Source: Hyphomicrobiales bacterium
Lineage (GTDB): Bacteria > Pseudomonadota > Alphaproteobacteria > Rhizobiales > Beijerinckiaceae
Assembly (NCBI GenBank): GCA_019247795.1
Contig: JAFBAK010000231.1
Location: forward strand, 1 to 36,444
Direction: 5' to 3'
Length of the DNA: 36,444 nt
The stretch's first letter is position 1; each line of letters begins with the position of its first letter. The notes beneath the pieces are model-generated. The model was given only the letters and a program-made list of their open reading frames with translations. It ran no database searches and was not told the DNA's origin. The position numbers and the translations under genes are program-made. Positions 1 through 7,949 of the stretch are shown piece after piece.

Positions 1-236
1 TCGACGATCGTGCCGCCGCCCTTGAGCGTGATCGTGCGTTGCTTGCCGTCGGCGCTGAGCTCGCATTTCTCCGCTGCCGGATGCCAATTCCCGATCCCGC
101 AAAAATCGCCGACCTTTTTCCAGAGCTCATCGGGCGCGAGCGAAGAGGGGGAGGAAAGCGTCGATTCGAGCGCAGAGGCGGACAAGGTCGAGGCGACGAG
201 CGTCGCCATCGCGGCGACAGGCAGGGCAATGCGCAT
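1..236 (-). CDS. SRPBCC-family protein with signal peptide (partial, N-terminal part)
   Basis: This is the first 78 codons of a gene that runs off the left edge. The start ATG at 236 is preceded by GAGGAAGG at good spacing. Residues 1-23 look like a Sec signal peptide: Met-Arg, then an Ala/Val/Leu-rich core ending in SASA. After it come a DELWKKVGDF stretch and a GNWHPA stretch. This is the usual opening of the SRPBCC (START/Bet v1-like, polyketide cyclase or MxaD-like) fold, where Trp/Phe residues begin a hydrophobic ligand pocket. The product is therefore probably periplasmic and binds a small ligand, which cannot be named. It lies downstream of the acyl-CoA monooxygenase on the same strand, 211 bp away, but a palindrome in that gap suggests its own promoter. 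The family call is from motif recognition, and the C-terminal half is not visible. Confidence 0.75.
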   Translation of the reverse strand, partial: MRIALPVAAMATLVASTLSASALESTLSSPSSLAPDELWKKVGDFCGIGNWHPAAEKCELSADGKQRTITLKGGGTIV

Positions 237-297
237 TGGGTTTCCTTCCTCTGGGAACATGTTTTCGGACGATCAGGTCGAGATCGTGCTTGGCCCA

Positions 298-326
298 AGA
301 TTGAGGCTAATTAGCCTAATATGCAA
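298..326 (-). promoter_or_regulatory. Candidate operator/promoter upstream of the SRPBCC gene
   Basis: A perfect 14-bp palindrome, AGGCTAATTAGCCT, occupies 304-317, 68 bp upstream of the SRPBCC start. On the minus strand a possible -35 (TTGCAT, 321-326) and a weak -10 (CAATCT, 298-303) flank it with a 17-bp spacer, so the palindrome would lie inside the spacer. The palindrome is directly seen. The promoter assignment is inference, and the -10 match is poor. Confidence 0.35.
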
Positions 327-400
327 GCGCCGCTTTGCTGCCTTCCGCCTCGCCTTGACAGGGGCAACCGCGACTCGCGGAAGCGCGAGGAAGATCCGGA

Positions 401-418
401 TGCCCGGCTTCGCGGGCA
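401..418 (-). terminator. Hairpin downstream of the acyl-CoA monooxygenase
   Basis: TGCCCG (401-406) and CGGGCA (413-418) form a perfect 6-bp stem around a GCTTCG loop, 30 bp past the stop codon of the upstream minus-strand gene. A second small stem (CCGCG-ACT-CGCGG) lies at about 369-381. Neither is followed by a T tract on the minus strand, so this is at best a weak transcript end or 3' stabiliser. Confidence 0.25.
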
Positions 419-447
419 GGAGCGCGTGGTGGTCTCGCCCGACCTCG

Positions 448-2817
448 CTACTCCGCCGCCGCCTTGTGCTTGCGGGCGAAGGTGGGGGCGCGGCTCTTCG
501 GCTTGGCGCGCAGCCGAAGCTCGGTCAGCTCCGCCTTCTCGCGCGGCGTGTTGCGCATGAGCTGATCCTTGCCGGGCTGGTATTGTTTCGGCACGAAGAT
601 GTCGTCGGCGCCGTACCAGGCGGCCGCCTTCAACGCGAAGCCGGGATCGGCGAGATGCGGGCGCCCGAAGGCCACGAGATCGGCGCGTCCTGCCGCCAAT
701 ATGGTGTTTGCCTGATCGGCACTCGTGATCGAGCCCACCGCCATGGTGGCGACGCGCGCCTCGTTGCGGATCGCTTCCGAGAAGGGCGTCTGGAACATGC
801 GCCCGTAGAAGGGCCGCGCGAGCGGCGTCGTCTGGCCGCTCGACACATCGACGAGGTCGGCCCCCGCCTCGGCAAAGGCGGCACCGATCGCGATCGCCTC
901 GTGTTCCGTGAGGCCGCCCTCTTGCCAATCGGAGGCGGAGACGCGCACCGACATCGGCTTATGCGCAGGCCAAGCCGCCCGCAACGCGGTGAAGACCTCG
1001 AGCGGGAAGCGCAGCCGGTTCTCGAGGCTTCCGCCATATTCGTCCTGGCGCCGGTTCGTGAGCGGGGAGAGGAAGCTCGCGAGAAGATAGCCATGGGCGG
1101 CGTGCAGCTCGAGCATGTCGAAGCCAGCGCGCTCGCCGCGTTCGGCGCTCGCCACGAACGCATCGCGCACCTTGTCCATATCGGCGCGCGACATCTCGCG
1201 CGGCACCTGCGCATGCGGAAATTGGCTTTGCGGATAATAGGGGAGGGGTGAGGCCGAGACGATCGGCCAAGCGCCGTGCTCCAGCGGTTCGTCCATGCCC
1301 TCCCACATGAGCTTCGTCGCACCCTTGCGTCCGGCATGGCCGAGCTGGAGGCAGATGCGCGCTTGCGAATTCGCATGCGTGAAGGCGACGATGCGCGCGA
1401 AGGCCTTCTCCTGCTCGTCGTTCCACAATCCGGTGCACCCATGCGTGATGCGTGCATCGGGCGCGACGCACGTCATCTCGGTGAAGATAAGGCCGGCGCC
1501 GCCCATCGCGAGCGCGCCGTAATGCACGAGGTGGAAATCCTGCGGCACGCCGTCTTTCGCCGAATACATGCACATCGGCGAGACCACGACACGGTTCTCG
1601 AGCGTCATCTCGCGCAAGCGCAAGGGCTGGAAAAGCGGCGGCAGAGGGCGCTCGACATCCACGTCATGGCCGTGCGCACGCACCTCGCGCGCGAAATGCC
1701 GTTCGACATCGCGGATGAATTTCGGCGCGCGCAGCTCGAGATTGTCGAAGGTGATCGATTTCGAGCGTGTCATCAGGCCGAAGGAGAAGCGCAGCGGGTC
1801 CATGTCCCAGAAGCGCTTCACATGCTCGAACCAGACGAGGGAGACATCGGCTGCGTGCTGCGTCTTTTCGACCTCCTCGCGACGCGTGGCCTCGAAGCGA
1901 TGCAGCGCCTGGGCGATGTCGCCGTGTTCGGCGACGAGCGCCTGATGCAGCGAAATCGCATCCTCCATCGCGAGCTTCGTGCCCGAGCCGATCGAGAAAT
2001 GCGCCGTCGCCTTCGCGTCGCCGAGAAGGACGACACGATCGTCCATCGTCCAGCGCGCGTTGCGGATCATCGGGAAACGTCGCCAGAGCGAGCGGTTGGT
2101 GGTTAGCTTGTGGCCTTCGAGCTCCTCGGCGAAAACTTTCTCCATGAAGCGCGCCGATGCGGCCTCGTCCATCCGGTCGAGCCCCGCTTTCACGAAGGTC
2201 TCGGGATCAGTCTCCAGCACGAAGGTCGAGCGATCGGCCTCGTATTGGTAGCAATGCGCGATGAAGATGCCGTGCTCCGTCTCCTTGAAGAAGAAGGTGA
2301 AGGCATCGAAGCTGCGCGAAGACCCCATCCACGAGAACCAGTTCGGGCGTAGATCGACGGCGGTGCCGAAATGCGCCTTGTTGTCCTCGCGCACGCGGCT
2401 GTTGATGCCATCTGCGGCGACGATGAGATCGGAGGCGCGCAACTCGTCGAGTGATGCGATCTCGGCGCGGAAGATGAGCTCGACGCCGAGCGCGCGGGCG
2501 CGCTCCTGAAGCAGCAGCAGGAGCGTGCGCCGCGAGCAGCCGCAGAAGCCGTTCCCGCCGATGCGATGCACGGCGCCATGGATATGGATCTCGATGTCGT
2601 CCCAATAGGCGAAGCGACTGGTGATCGCCTCATAGCTTTCGGGGTCGGCGCGCTCGAAATTGTCGAGCGTCGCGTCCGAGAAGACGACGCCGAAGCCGAA
2701 CGTGTCATCCGCCTGGTTGCGCTCATGCACACGGATGTCGAAGCGAGGAAAGCTCTTCTTGGCAAGGATCGCGAAATAAAGCCCCGCCGGACCACCGCCG
2801 ATCACATCGATCTTCAT
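448..2817 (-). CDS. Bifunctional FAD monooxygenase / old-yellow-enzyme reductase (2-aminobenzoyl-CoA or salicylyl-CoA monooxygenase type)
   Basis: A 789-residue fusion. Residues 1-380 form a class A flavoprotein hydroxylase, with the FAD-binding GGGPAGL at residues 8-14 and a [14 protein letters not shown] motif near 270-285. From about residue 395 onward the protein is an old yellow enzyme (NADH:flavin oxidoreductase), starting with [21 protein letters not shown]. It contains the HLVHYG and [10 protein letters not shown] segments and an [15 protein letters not shown] segment. This fusion is known from 2-aminobenzoyl-CoA monooxygenase/reductase and is widely annotated as salicylyl-CoA 5-hydroxylase. 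It hydroxylates and dearomatises aromatic acyl-CoA thioesters in the cytosol. The true substrate (anthraniloyl-, salicylyl- or another CoA ester) cannot be decided here, and no acyl-CoA ligase is adjacent. The last 30 residues form a Lys/Arg/Ala-rich tail. The ATG at 2817 has AGGAG 4 nt upstream. The gene is divergent from the P1 peptidase across a palindromic promoter. Confidence 0.9.
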   Translation of the reverse strand: MKIDVIGGGPAGLYFAILAKKSFPRFDIRVHERNQADDTFGFGVVFSDATLDNFERADPESYEAITSRFAYWDDIEIHIHGAVHRIGGNGFCGCSRRTLLLLLQERARALGVELIFRAEIASLDELRASDLIVAADGINSRVREDNKAHFGTAVDLRPNWFSWMGSSRSFDAFTFFFKETEHGIFIAHCYQYEADRSTFVLETDPETFVKAGLDRMDEAASARFMEKVFAEELEGHKLTTNRSLWRRFPMIRNARWTMDDRVVLLGDAKATAHFSIGSGTKLAMEDAISLHQALVAEHGDIAQALHRFEATRREEVEKTQHAADVSLVWFEHVKRFWDMDPLRFSFGLMTRSKSITFDNLELRAPKFIRDVERHFAREVRAHGHDVDVERPLPPLFQPLRLREMTLENRVVVSPMCMYSAKDGVPQDFHLVHYGALAMGGAGLIFTEMTCVAPDARITHGCTGLWNDEQEKAFARIVAFTHANSQARICLQLGHAGRKGATKLMWEGMDEPLEHGAWPIVSASPLPYYPQSQFPHAQVPREMSRADMDKVRDAFVASAERGERAGFDMLELHAAHGYLLASFLSPLTNRRQDEYGGSLENRLRFPLEVFTALRAAWPAHKPMSVRVSASDWQEGGLTEHEAIAIGAAFAEAGADLVDVSSGQTTPLARPFYGRMFQTPFSEAIRNEARVATMAVGSITSADQANTILAAGRADLVAFGRPHLADPGFALKAAAWYGADDIFVPKQYQPGKDQLMRNTPREKAELTELRLRAKPKSRAPTFARKHKAAAE

Positions 2818-2870
2818 GGGCTCCTCGCAGCAAAAAAAGTCGAGCTTCGACCTGACCGCCCTTATTGAAA

Positions 2871-2899
2871 TATTTTAAGCTTAAAGGAAATTTTGGCAA
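2871..2899 (-). promoter_or_regulatory. Candidate sigma-70 promoter overlapped by a 12-bp palindrome (operator)
   Basis: On the minus strand TTGCCA (2899-2894) and AAAATA (2876-2871) are separated by exactly 17 bp and read toward the monooxygenase gene. A perfect palindrome, TTTAAGCTTAAA, at 2874-2885 overlaps the -10 and spacer. AT-rich palindromes in this position are typical of MarR-type repressor sites controlling aromatic-acid genes. That is family knowledge, and the identity of the regulator is unknown because no MarR gene lies in the window. The rest of the 285-bp gap (2818-3102) shows no gene. Confidence 0.45.
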
Positions 2900-3102
2900 G
2901 AGCCGTATGCGGGCGGAGCCGGCTTGCTTTATCGGGCGCGACCTTGCATCGAAGCGGCCGATCAAAGCAGCGTTCGTTATGAGATTATCCGAGCATCTTA
3001 CCGATCGATTTGCGCAGTGCTGCCCGATCTACAGCCCTTAGTCTTCCGGGTTGGCGACGGACGAGCGTCTGCTCAAAGGTGGTCTACGAGAAAGGCCCCC
3101 CC

Positions 3103-4170
3103 ATGCCCCGTGCGCGCTTACGCGATCTCGGCATCACGACGGGCGCGCTCCCGCCGGGGCCGCTCAACGCGATCACGGATGTCGCGGGCGTGCGGGTCGG
3201 CATGGCAACGGTGATCCGCGATGCGCCGCGTGTTGTGCGCACCGGGGTCACGGCGATCTGGCCGCGCGCCGATATCTTCACCGACTACGTCTTCGCCGGC
3301 GCTCATTCCTTCAATGGCAATGGAGAGATGACGGGGCTTTGCTGGATCGCCGAGCAAGGGCTCATCGGCGCGCCGATCGGCATCACCAACACCTATCAGG
3401 TCGGCCTCGTGCGCGATGCCATTTGCGCGCTCGCGGTGCGTGACGGGGCCTCGCAGGATTTCCATTTGCCGGTCGTCGCCGAGACCTACGACGGGTGGCT
3501 GAACGATGTGCAAAGCTTTCCGCTCACGCAAGCCGATGCCTTTGCGGCCTTCGATGACGCGCAGGCCGGCGTCGTGCCGCCCGAAGGAAATGTCGGCGGC
3601 GGCACCGGCATGATCTGCCATCAATTCAAGGGCGGGACCGGCACGGCGTCACGCGTCGTGACTGAGGCGGGCGCGAGCTACACGGTCGGCGCGCTTGTGC
3701 AGGCCAACTATGGAGCGCGCGATCTCTTGCGTGTCGACGGCGTGCCGGTCGGGCGCGAGATCGATCGCCACGTCGTGCCTCTGCCGCGCGAGGACCCTGC
3801 GGATGCGGGCTCGATCATCGTCGTGCTCGCGACCGACGCGCCGCTTCTGCCGATCCAGTGCCAACGCCTTGCGCGGCGCGCGACGACGGGGCTCGCTTGG
3901 GTCGGCGGGGTCGGCGCCAACAGCTCGGGCGATATTTTTCTCGCGTTCTCGACCGGCAATCACGTCCTGCAGCGCGACAAGATGAGCGAAGTGCGGATGC
4001 TCGCCCCCGATGCCATGACGAGCCTCTTTCGCGCCGCGGCCGAGGCGACGGAGGAAGCGATCCTCAACGCGCTCACCATGGCCGAGACGATGACGGGCCG
4101 TGAGGGAAGGCTGGTGCACGCGCTTCCGCTCGATCGCCTGCAGGAGGGGATGCGCAAGCACGCGCGATGA
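3103..4170 (+). CDS. P1-family (DmpA/BapA-type) peptidase
   Basis: A 355-residue protein of the DmpA family of self-processing N-terminal nucleophile hydrolases (L-aminopeptidase/D-esterase, beta-aminopeptidase). The opening RLRDLGITTGALPPGPLNAI and the following VAGVRVGMATV are characteristic. The GGVGANSSGDIFLAFST segment contains the expected self-cleavage point between Asn273 and Ser274, which would free Ser274 as the nucleophile. NVGGGTGM at residues 163-170 is the conserved glycine loop. No signal peptide is visible, so it is probably cytoplasmic. The ATG at 3103 was chosen over an upstream TTG (3010) because the family homology begins directly after it and AGAAAGG lies just upstream. 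It is divergent from the aromatic-CoA monooxygenase. The substrate is unknown, and amide or N-acyl cleavage is only a possibility. Confidence 0.85.
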   Translation: MPRARLRDLGITTGALPPGPLNAITDVAGVRVGMATVIRDAPRVVRTGVTAIWPRADIFTDYVFAGAHSFNGNGEMTGLCWIAEQGLIGAPIGITNTYQVGLVRDAICALAVRDGASQDFHLPVVAETYDGWLNDVQSFPLTQADAFAAFDDAQAGVVPPEGNVGGGTGMICHQFKGGTGTASRVVTEAGASYTVGALVQANYGARDLLRVDGVPVGREIDRHVVPLPREDPADAGSIIVVLATDAPLLPIQCQRLARRATTGLAWVGGVGANSSGDIFLAFSTGNHVLQRDKMSEVRMLAPDAMTSLFRAAAEATEEAILNALTMAETMTGREGRLVHALPLDRLQEGMRKHAR

Positions 4171-4197
4171 AGGGGGCGGCGATCGCCGCGCCCTTTT
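4170..4197 (+). terminator. Rho-independent terminator of the P1 peptidase gene
   Basis: Starting inside the stop codon, the sequence forms a GC-rich stem centred on GCGGCGATCGCCGC, extended by GGG/CCC across a one-base bulge. It is followed by TTTT on the plus strand. This is a good intrinsic terminator for the plus-strand gene. On the minus strand no T run follows, so it would not end doxX transcription efficiently. Confidence 0.65.
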
Positions 4198-4220
4198 CGA
4201 CGGTCAGGTTTCGTCGCAGG

Positions 4221-4679
4221 TCAGCGCGCCATCTGGACGCGGCTGTGACCGAAGAGCTCGCCCAACGGCCGCGATGGGCTCAACGCGTAAGGGCCATCGC
4301 CGAGCAAGGCTTGCGTTATGCAAAGCACGAAGAGATAGGCCGGATATTCCCAGCCGCCATTCGTGTTCGTGAACACCCAGCCATTGCCGAGATGCACGAA
4401 AAAGAGCGCGCCGAGCAGAATGGGCGAAAGGATGAGCGACACGAGACGCGTTTGAATGCCGAGCACGAGGAGGACGCCGCCGACGAGCTCCCAGGCGATG
4501 GTGACATAGGCTAGCCAGCCGGGCAGGCCGACGCCGACGAAGAATTGCGCCGTGCCGTCCGCGCCATAGGTGATCAGCTTGAGCACGATGCTATGCGCCA
4601 GGAAGAGGATGCCGAGCGAAACGCGCAGCAGCAGCACACCCCAATCAGCGGTGGTGGGGGAATTGGTCCTCGAGTTCAT
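4221..4679 (-). CDS. DoxX family membrane protein
   Basis: A 152-residue protein with about four hydrophobic helices (near residues 12-34, 52-75, 78-98 and 108-128). The DoxX signature is clear: LLRVSLGILFLAHS at the start of helix 1, and a GGVLLVLGIQTRL turn between helices 2 and 3. DoxX proteins are small inner-membrane proteins, some linked to redox stress or quinone-dependent oxidation. No specific role can be read here. The ATG at 4679 has TAGGAG 6 nt upstream. The gene is divergent from a LysR regulator with only 96 bp between them, so it is the natural candidate target of that regulator. It converges on the P1 peptidase gene. Confidence 0.85.
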   Translation of the reverse strand: MNSRTNSPTTADWGVLLLRVSLGILFLAHSIVLKLITYGADGTAQFFVGVGLPGWLAYVTIAWELVGGVLLVLGIQTRLVSLILSPILLGALFFVHLGNGWVFTNTNGGWEYPAYLFVLCITQALLGDGPYALSPSRPLGELFGHSRVQMAR

Positions 4680-4750
4680 GCCGGTCTCCTAAGGGCGAAT
4701 TGACAAAGTCCGGCGGAACCTACTTCGTGCTGTTCAGCAAGCTTAATTGG

Positions 4751-4776
4751 TTTTTCGCAAAGGCCGTTTGCAAAAA
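4751..4776. promoter_or_regulatory. Candidate LysR-type operator between doxX-like gene and lysR
   Basis: GCAAA (4757-4761) and TTTGC (4767-4771) form a perfect inverted repeat around GGCCG. They are flanked by TTTTT (4751-4755) and AAAAA (4772-4776), so the symmetry extends outward with one extra base. The TTTGC arm ends 4 bp before the LysR start codon. LysR regulators commonly bind such T-N11-A palindromes in divergent promoters. Assignment to the adjacent regulator is inference. Confidence 0.45.
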
Positions 4777-5741
4777 TGCAATCAACTCTGAACGATTGGA
4801 ACGAGTTGCGGCTCATTCTCGCCGTCGCCCGTGCGGGCGCCCTGGCCGGTGCCGCGAAGGCGCTCGGAATCGATCATTCGACGGTTTACCGCCGGCTGCA
4901 GGCGATCGAAGGCAAGTTCGGCATGCCGCTCTTCGAGCGCGCCGCCGGCGGCGTCTATTTGCCGACAGCGGTCGGGGAGCGCCTCGCGGCGGCAGGCGAG
5001 CGCATGGAGGATGAAGCGCTCTCGCTGGCGCGCGATCTTGCGGGGCGCGACAGGCGTCTCGAGGGCCGCTTGCGTGTCACGTCCTCGGAGACGCTCGCCT
5101 ATCGCCTTCTCACGCGCCACATGGCGGCGTTTCGCTCCGCCTATCCCGGCGTCACGGTCGAGCTCGCGATCGACAATCGCGTGCTGAGCCTCTCACGGCG
5201 CGAGGCCGATGTTGCGCTTCGTCCGATGCGGCCGAAGGAAGGCGATCTCTGGGGCCGCAAGCTCGCCGATGTCGCCTGGACCGTCTATGGCTCGGCCGAA
5301 TATTTCGCCACGAGGCCCGCGCCGGCGGCGACCGATGAACTCTCCTCGCATGCGCTCGTGGGTTGGGAAGAGGGCGCCTCGGGCATCAAAGCAGCCGATT
5401 GGCTTGCGGCCCTCGTGCCTTCCTCCGCGATCGTCTATCGCACGAGCAGCCTCGTGAATCAGCTCGTCGCGGCGCGCGCCGGCATGGGGCTCGCGGTGCT
5501 TCCCTGCTATCTCGGCGATCCCGAGCCGCTATTGCGCCGTGCCTTGCCCACTCCCGTACCGGAACTGTCGCGCGAGCTGTGGATCGTCACGCATGCGGAC
5601 CTGAAAGGGACGGCGCGCGTGCGTGCCTTCTTCGAGGTCGTGGGCGATGGCATCGCCGCCGACAGATCGCTCATCGAAGGAATGGCGCGCCGAGGCAGGC
5701 GCGCAAAAGAGACCGAAGACCGCGGCGCAAGCCTTTCGTGA
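4776..5741 (+). CDS. LysR-family transcriptional regulator
   Basis: A 321-residue LysR-type regulator. Residues 6-65 carry the winged helix-turn-helix (NELRLILAVARAGALAGAAK, then HSTVYRRLQAIEGKFGMPLFER). Residues 90-290 form the periplasmic-binding-like effector domain, starting GRLRVTSSETLAYRLLTRHM. The recognition helix uses HSTVYRR, where most LysR proteins have QSAVSR. The effector cannot be deduced. The ATG at 4776 is the first usable start. It has no strong ribosome-binding site and sits against a palindrome, which fits autoregulation. The neighbouring divergent doxX-like gene is the likely target. The stop codon abuts the opgH stop codon (gap of 0 bp) in convergent orientation. A 25-residue Arg/Glu-rich C-terminal tail lies beyond the normal domain. 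Confidence 0.9.
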   Translation: MQSTLNDWNELRLILAVARAGALAGAAKALGIDHSTVYRRLQAIEGKFGMPLFERAAGGVYLPTAVGERLAAAGERMEDEALSLARDLAGRDRRLEGRLRVTSSETLAYRLLTRHMAAFRSAYPGVTVELAIDNRVLSLSRREADVALRPMRPKEGDLWGRKLADVAWTVYGSAEYFATRPAPAATDELSSHALVGWEEGASGIKAADWLAALVPSSAIVYRTSSLVNQLVAARAGMGLAVLPCYLGDPEPLLRRALPTPVPELSRELWIVTHADLKGTARVRAFFEVVGDGIAADRSLIEGMARRGRRAKETEDRGASLS

Positions 5742-7949
5742 TCAGCTCGCCGTCGCCGGGGCCGCGGATGCTTCGCTCGGCAGCGCGGCGAGCAGGATGA
5801 TGAGCGCGCGGTCGCTGAGCACGATGTTGCGTTCACGCCCCTTGAGCCATGAAGAGGCTTCCTCGAACGTCTCGGCGTCGATGAGCTTCGCTTCAGCCAC
5901 GGCGCGATGGGGATCGACCTCGCCGCGGGTGCGCCGTGGCGCCTCCGGCAAGAGCTGGATGTGCCGCTGACGCATGGTGAGATCGCCATGCACCACGCGC
6001 AAGCCATCCGCCTCATCGATGCCGTGCGCCGCCAACTCTTCGGCAAGCACGTTGGCGCGTGCCACGATCGCGGGCGGTGAGCGTTCTTCCGGCGTGAGCA
6101 GGAGGCCGAAACGCCTCAATCCGAGGCCAAGTCGCCGAAGTCCGCTTGCGGCGGAGATCGGAATGGCGAGCACGAGCCCGACGATCGTGGGAGACATCCA
6201 CGCGAAGAGGTAAGGGGAGAGACCATAGGCCGAGGCGCCCGCCAGAATGCCGAGCGCACTGTGCCAGAAATGACGGTGAATGATGTCGCCGAGCGGAATG
6301 GAGCCGTCGTCGCGCCGTTGCGGATTCCAGCCGGTGTCGCGGCCGAACAAAATCTGAAACACGGACCCCGATTGGATGAGCATGAGAACCGGAGCGACGA
6401 GCGCGGAGATCACGATCTCGAGGACAGCCGACAAGGTGAGCCTGATCGCGCCGCCGCCGCCGCGCCTCATGCATCCGTCGCCGAGGGCGAAGAGCCAGCC
6501 GAGGATTTTCGGCACGAGCAGCACGCCCATGGTGAGGATGAAGAGCGAAAGCGCGCGTTCCGCGTCGAAGCGCGGCCAAGCGGGGTAGAGAGAGAATTCG
6601 CGCGTGAAATATTCCGGGCGCACGAAGCGGGTCTGCAGGACGAGGAGGAGGCCGACCGCGAGCTGCATGAGCCAGAGCGGAGAGGCGACATAGGCCGCGA
6701 TGCCCGTCGCGAAATGCTGGCGCGAGGACCATTTGAGCCCGCTCGCCAGGATCACGCGCGCATGCTGCAGGTTTCCCTGGCACCAGCGTCTATCGCGAAC
6801 CGCAAGATCGATGAGCGATGGCGGACCTTCCTCATAGCTGCCGCCGAGGTCGGGCATCATGGAAACGGACCAGCCGCCCCGCCGGATGAGCGCCGCCTCG
6901 ACGAAGTCATGGCTCAGGATATGTCCCCCGAATGGGGGCTTGCCGGGAAGGCTCGGCAATCCGGCATGGCCGGCGAAGGCGGCGAGCCGGATGATCGCGT
7001 TGTGACCCCAGTAATTGCCGTCCTTGCCGCTCCAGGCCGAAAGGCCTGCCGCGACGATCGGCCCATAGAAGCGCGCTGCGAATTGCTGAACGCGCGCGAA
7101 CAATGTGTTGCGGTTCAAGATGAGCGGCAAGGACTGGATGATGCCGGCGCGAGGGTCCCTCTCCATGGCGCGCGTCAGCGCGAGGATGCACTCCCCGGTC
7201 ATCAAGCTGTCCGCGTCGAGCACGATCATATGGGCGTAGGCGCCACCCCAGCGCGTGACGAAGTCGGCGATATTGCCCGCCTTGCGCCCGGTGTTCTGGG
7301 CCCGGTGCCGGTAATAGATGCGAGCCTCGGGCCCGAGCCTTTCCCGCAGAGCGAAGAAGGCGACCTCCTCGGCTACCCAGACATCGGGATTGGTCGTGTC
7401 CGAGAGGATGAAGAAGTCGAAATGGCCGCCTTCACCTGTCGCCTCGACGGATTCGAAGATCGCCTGCACCGCCGCGAAGCAGCGGTCGGTGCGCTCGTTG
7501 TAGACGGGCATCACGATCGCGGTTTGCGTCGTGATCGGTGAAACGGGTGCAGCGGGCGGCGCAAGGCGCCGGGCAAGGAGCGACACGAAGCCGAGGAAAC
7601 CGCTCGTCGCGGCAAGCGCGATCCAGGAAAAATTGACGATGAAAAGGATGAGCAAGACGTATTGCAGGAACGTCGTGCCGCTGATCGACACGACCTTGTA
7701 CATTTCGAGGGCGCCATAGACGGTGAGCGCCAGCGCGACGCCGAACACGAAGAAACGCGCCAGCACGACGCGCAGGTCGCGCGGATGGGAAGCGATCGCG
7801 GCCTCCTGGGGGCCGAAGCGCCGCAGCGATTGCACCGGCATCGCGATGGGCGATGGGGCGGGCACAGGGGCCAAGGCCTCGGGCGCCCCGGCGGCCGGGG
7901 CTGCCACGGGCAAAGGCGCAAGGCCTAGCTGGTCCAACGATACAGCCAT
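5742..7949 (-). CDS. opgH: Glucans biosynthesis glucosyltransferase H
   Basis: A 735-residue inner-membrane family 2 glycosyltransferase that polymerises beta-1,2-glucan from UDP-glucose for osmoregulated periplasmic glucans. Residues 1-45 are Ala/Pro-rich. Membrane helices lie near 61-83 and 95-127, and several more after residue 415. The catalytic domain starts at TAIVMPVYNE (about 143-152). It has DAD at 245-247, an acidic HD in SHDF (347-348), and RDRRWCQG (385-392), which matches the processive-enzyme QxxRW-type motif. The length is shorter than the 847 residues of E. coli OpgH, mainly through a shorter N-terminus. The ATG at 7949 lies inside the end of opgG (25-bp overlap), which implies translational coupling. 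The C-terminus is Ala/Ser-rich. Confidence 0.93.
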   Translation of the reverse strand: MAVSLDQLGLAPLPVAAPAAGAPEALAPVPAPSPIAMPVQSLRRFGPQEAAIASHPRDLRVVLARFFVFGVALALTVYGALEMYKVVSISGTTFLQYVLLILFIVNFSWIALAATSGFLGFVSLLARRLAPPAAPVSPITTQTAIVMPVYNERTDRCFAAVQAIFESVEATGEGGHFDFFILSDTTNPDVWVAEEVAFFALRERLGPEARIYYRHRAQNTGRKAGNIADFVTRWGGAYAHMIVLDADSLMTGECILALTRAMERDPRAGIIQSLPLILNRNTLFARVQQFAARFYGPIVAAGLSAWSGKDGNYWGHNAIIRLAAFAGHAGLPSLPGKPPFGGHILSHDFVEAALIRRGGWSVSMMPDLGGSYEEGPPSLIDLAVRDRRWCQGNLQHARVILASGLKWSSRQHFATGIAAYVASPLWLMQLAVGLLLVLQTRFVRPEYFTREFSLYPAWPRFDAERALSLFILTMGVLLVPKILGWLFALGDGCMRRGGGGAIRLTLSAVLEIVISALVAPVLMLIQSGSVFQILFGRDTGWNPQRRDDGSIPLGDIIHRHFWHSALGILAGASAYGLSPYLFAWMSPTIVGLVLAIPISAASGLRRLGLGLRRFGLLLTPEERSPPAIVARANVLAEELAAHGIDEADGLRVVHGDLTMRQRHIQLLPEAPRRTRGEVDPHRAVAEAKLIDAETFEEASSWLKGRERNIVLSDRALIILLAALPSEASAAPATAS

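Noticed and set aside
10-1251. Long open frame on the plus strand opposite the aromatic-CoA monooxygenase
   Set aside because: It lies antisense to a well-supported flavoprotein gene, and its Arg/Gly/Ala-rich translation has no family features. GC-rich codon bias keeps opposite frames open.
6261-7541. Plus-strand frame of over 400 codons opposite opgH
   Set aside because: Composition (Glu/Arg/His-rich) is that of an antisense shadow. opgH has clear catalytic motifs over the same bases.
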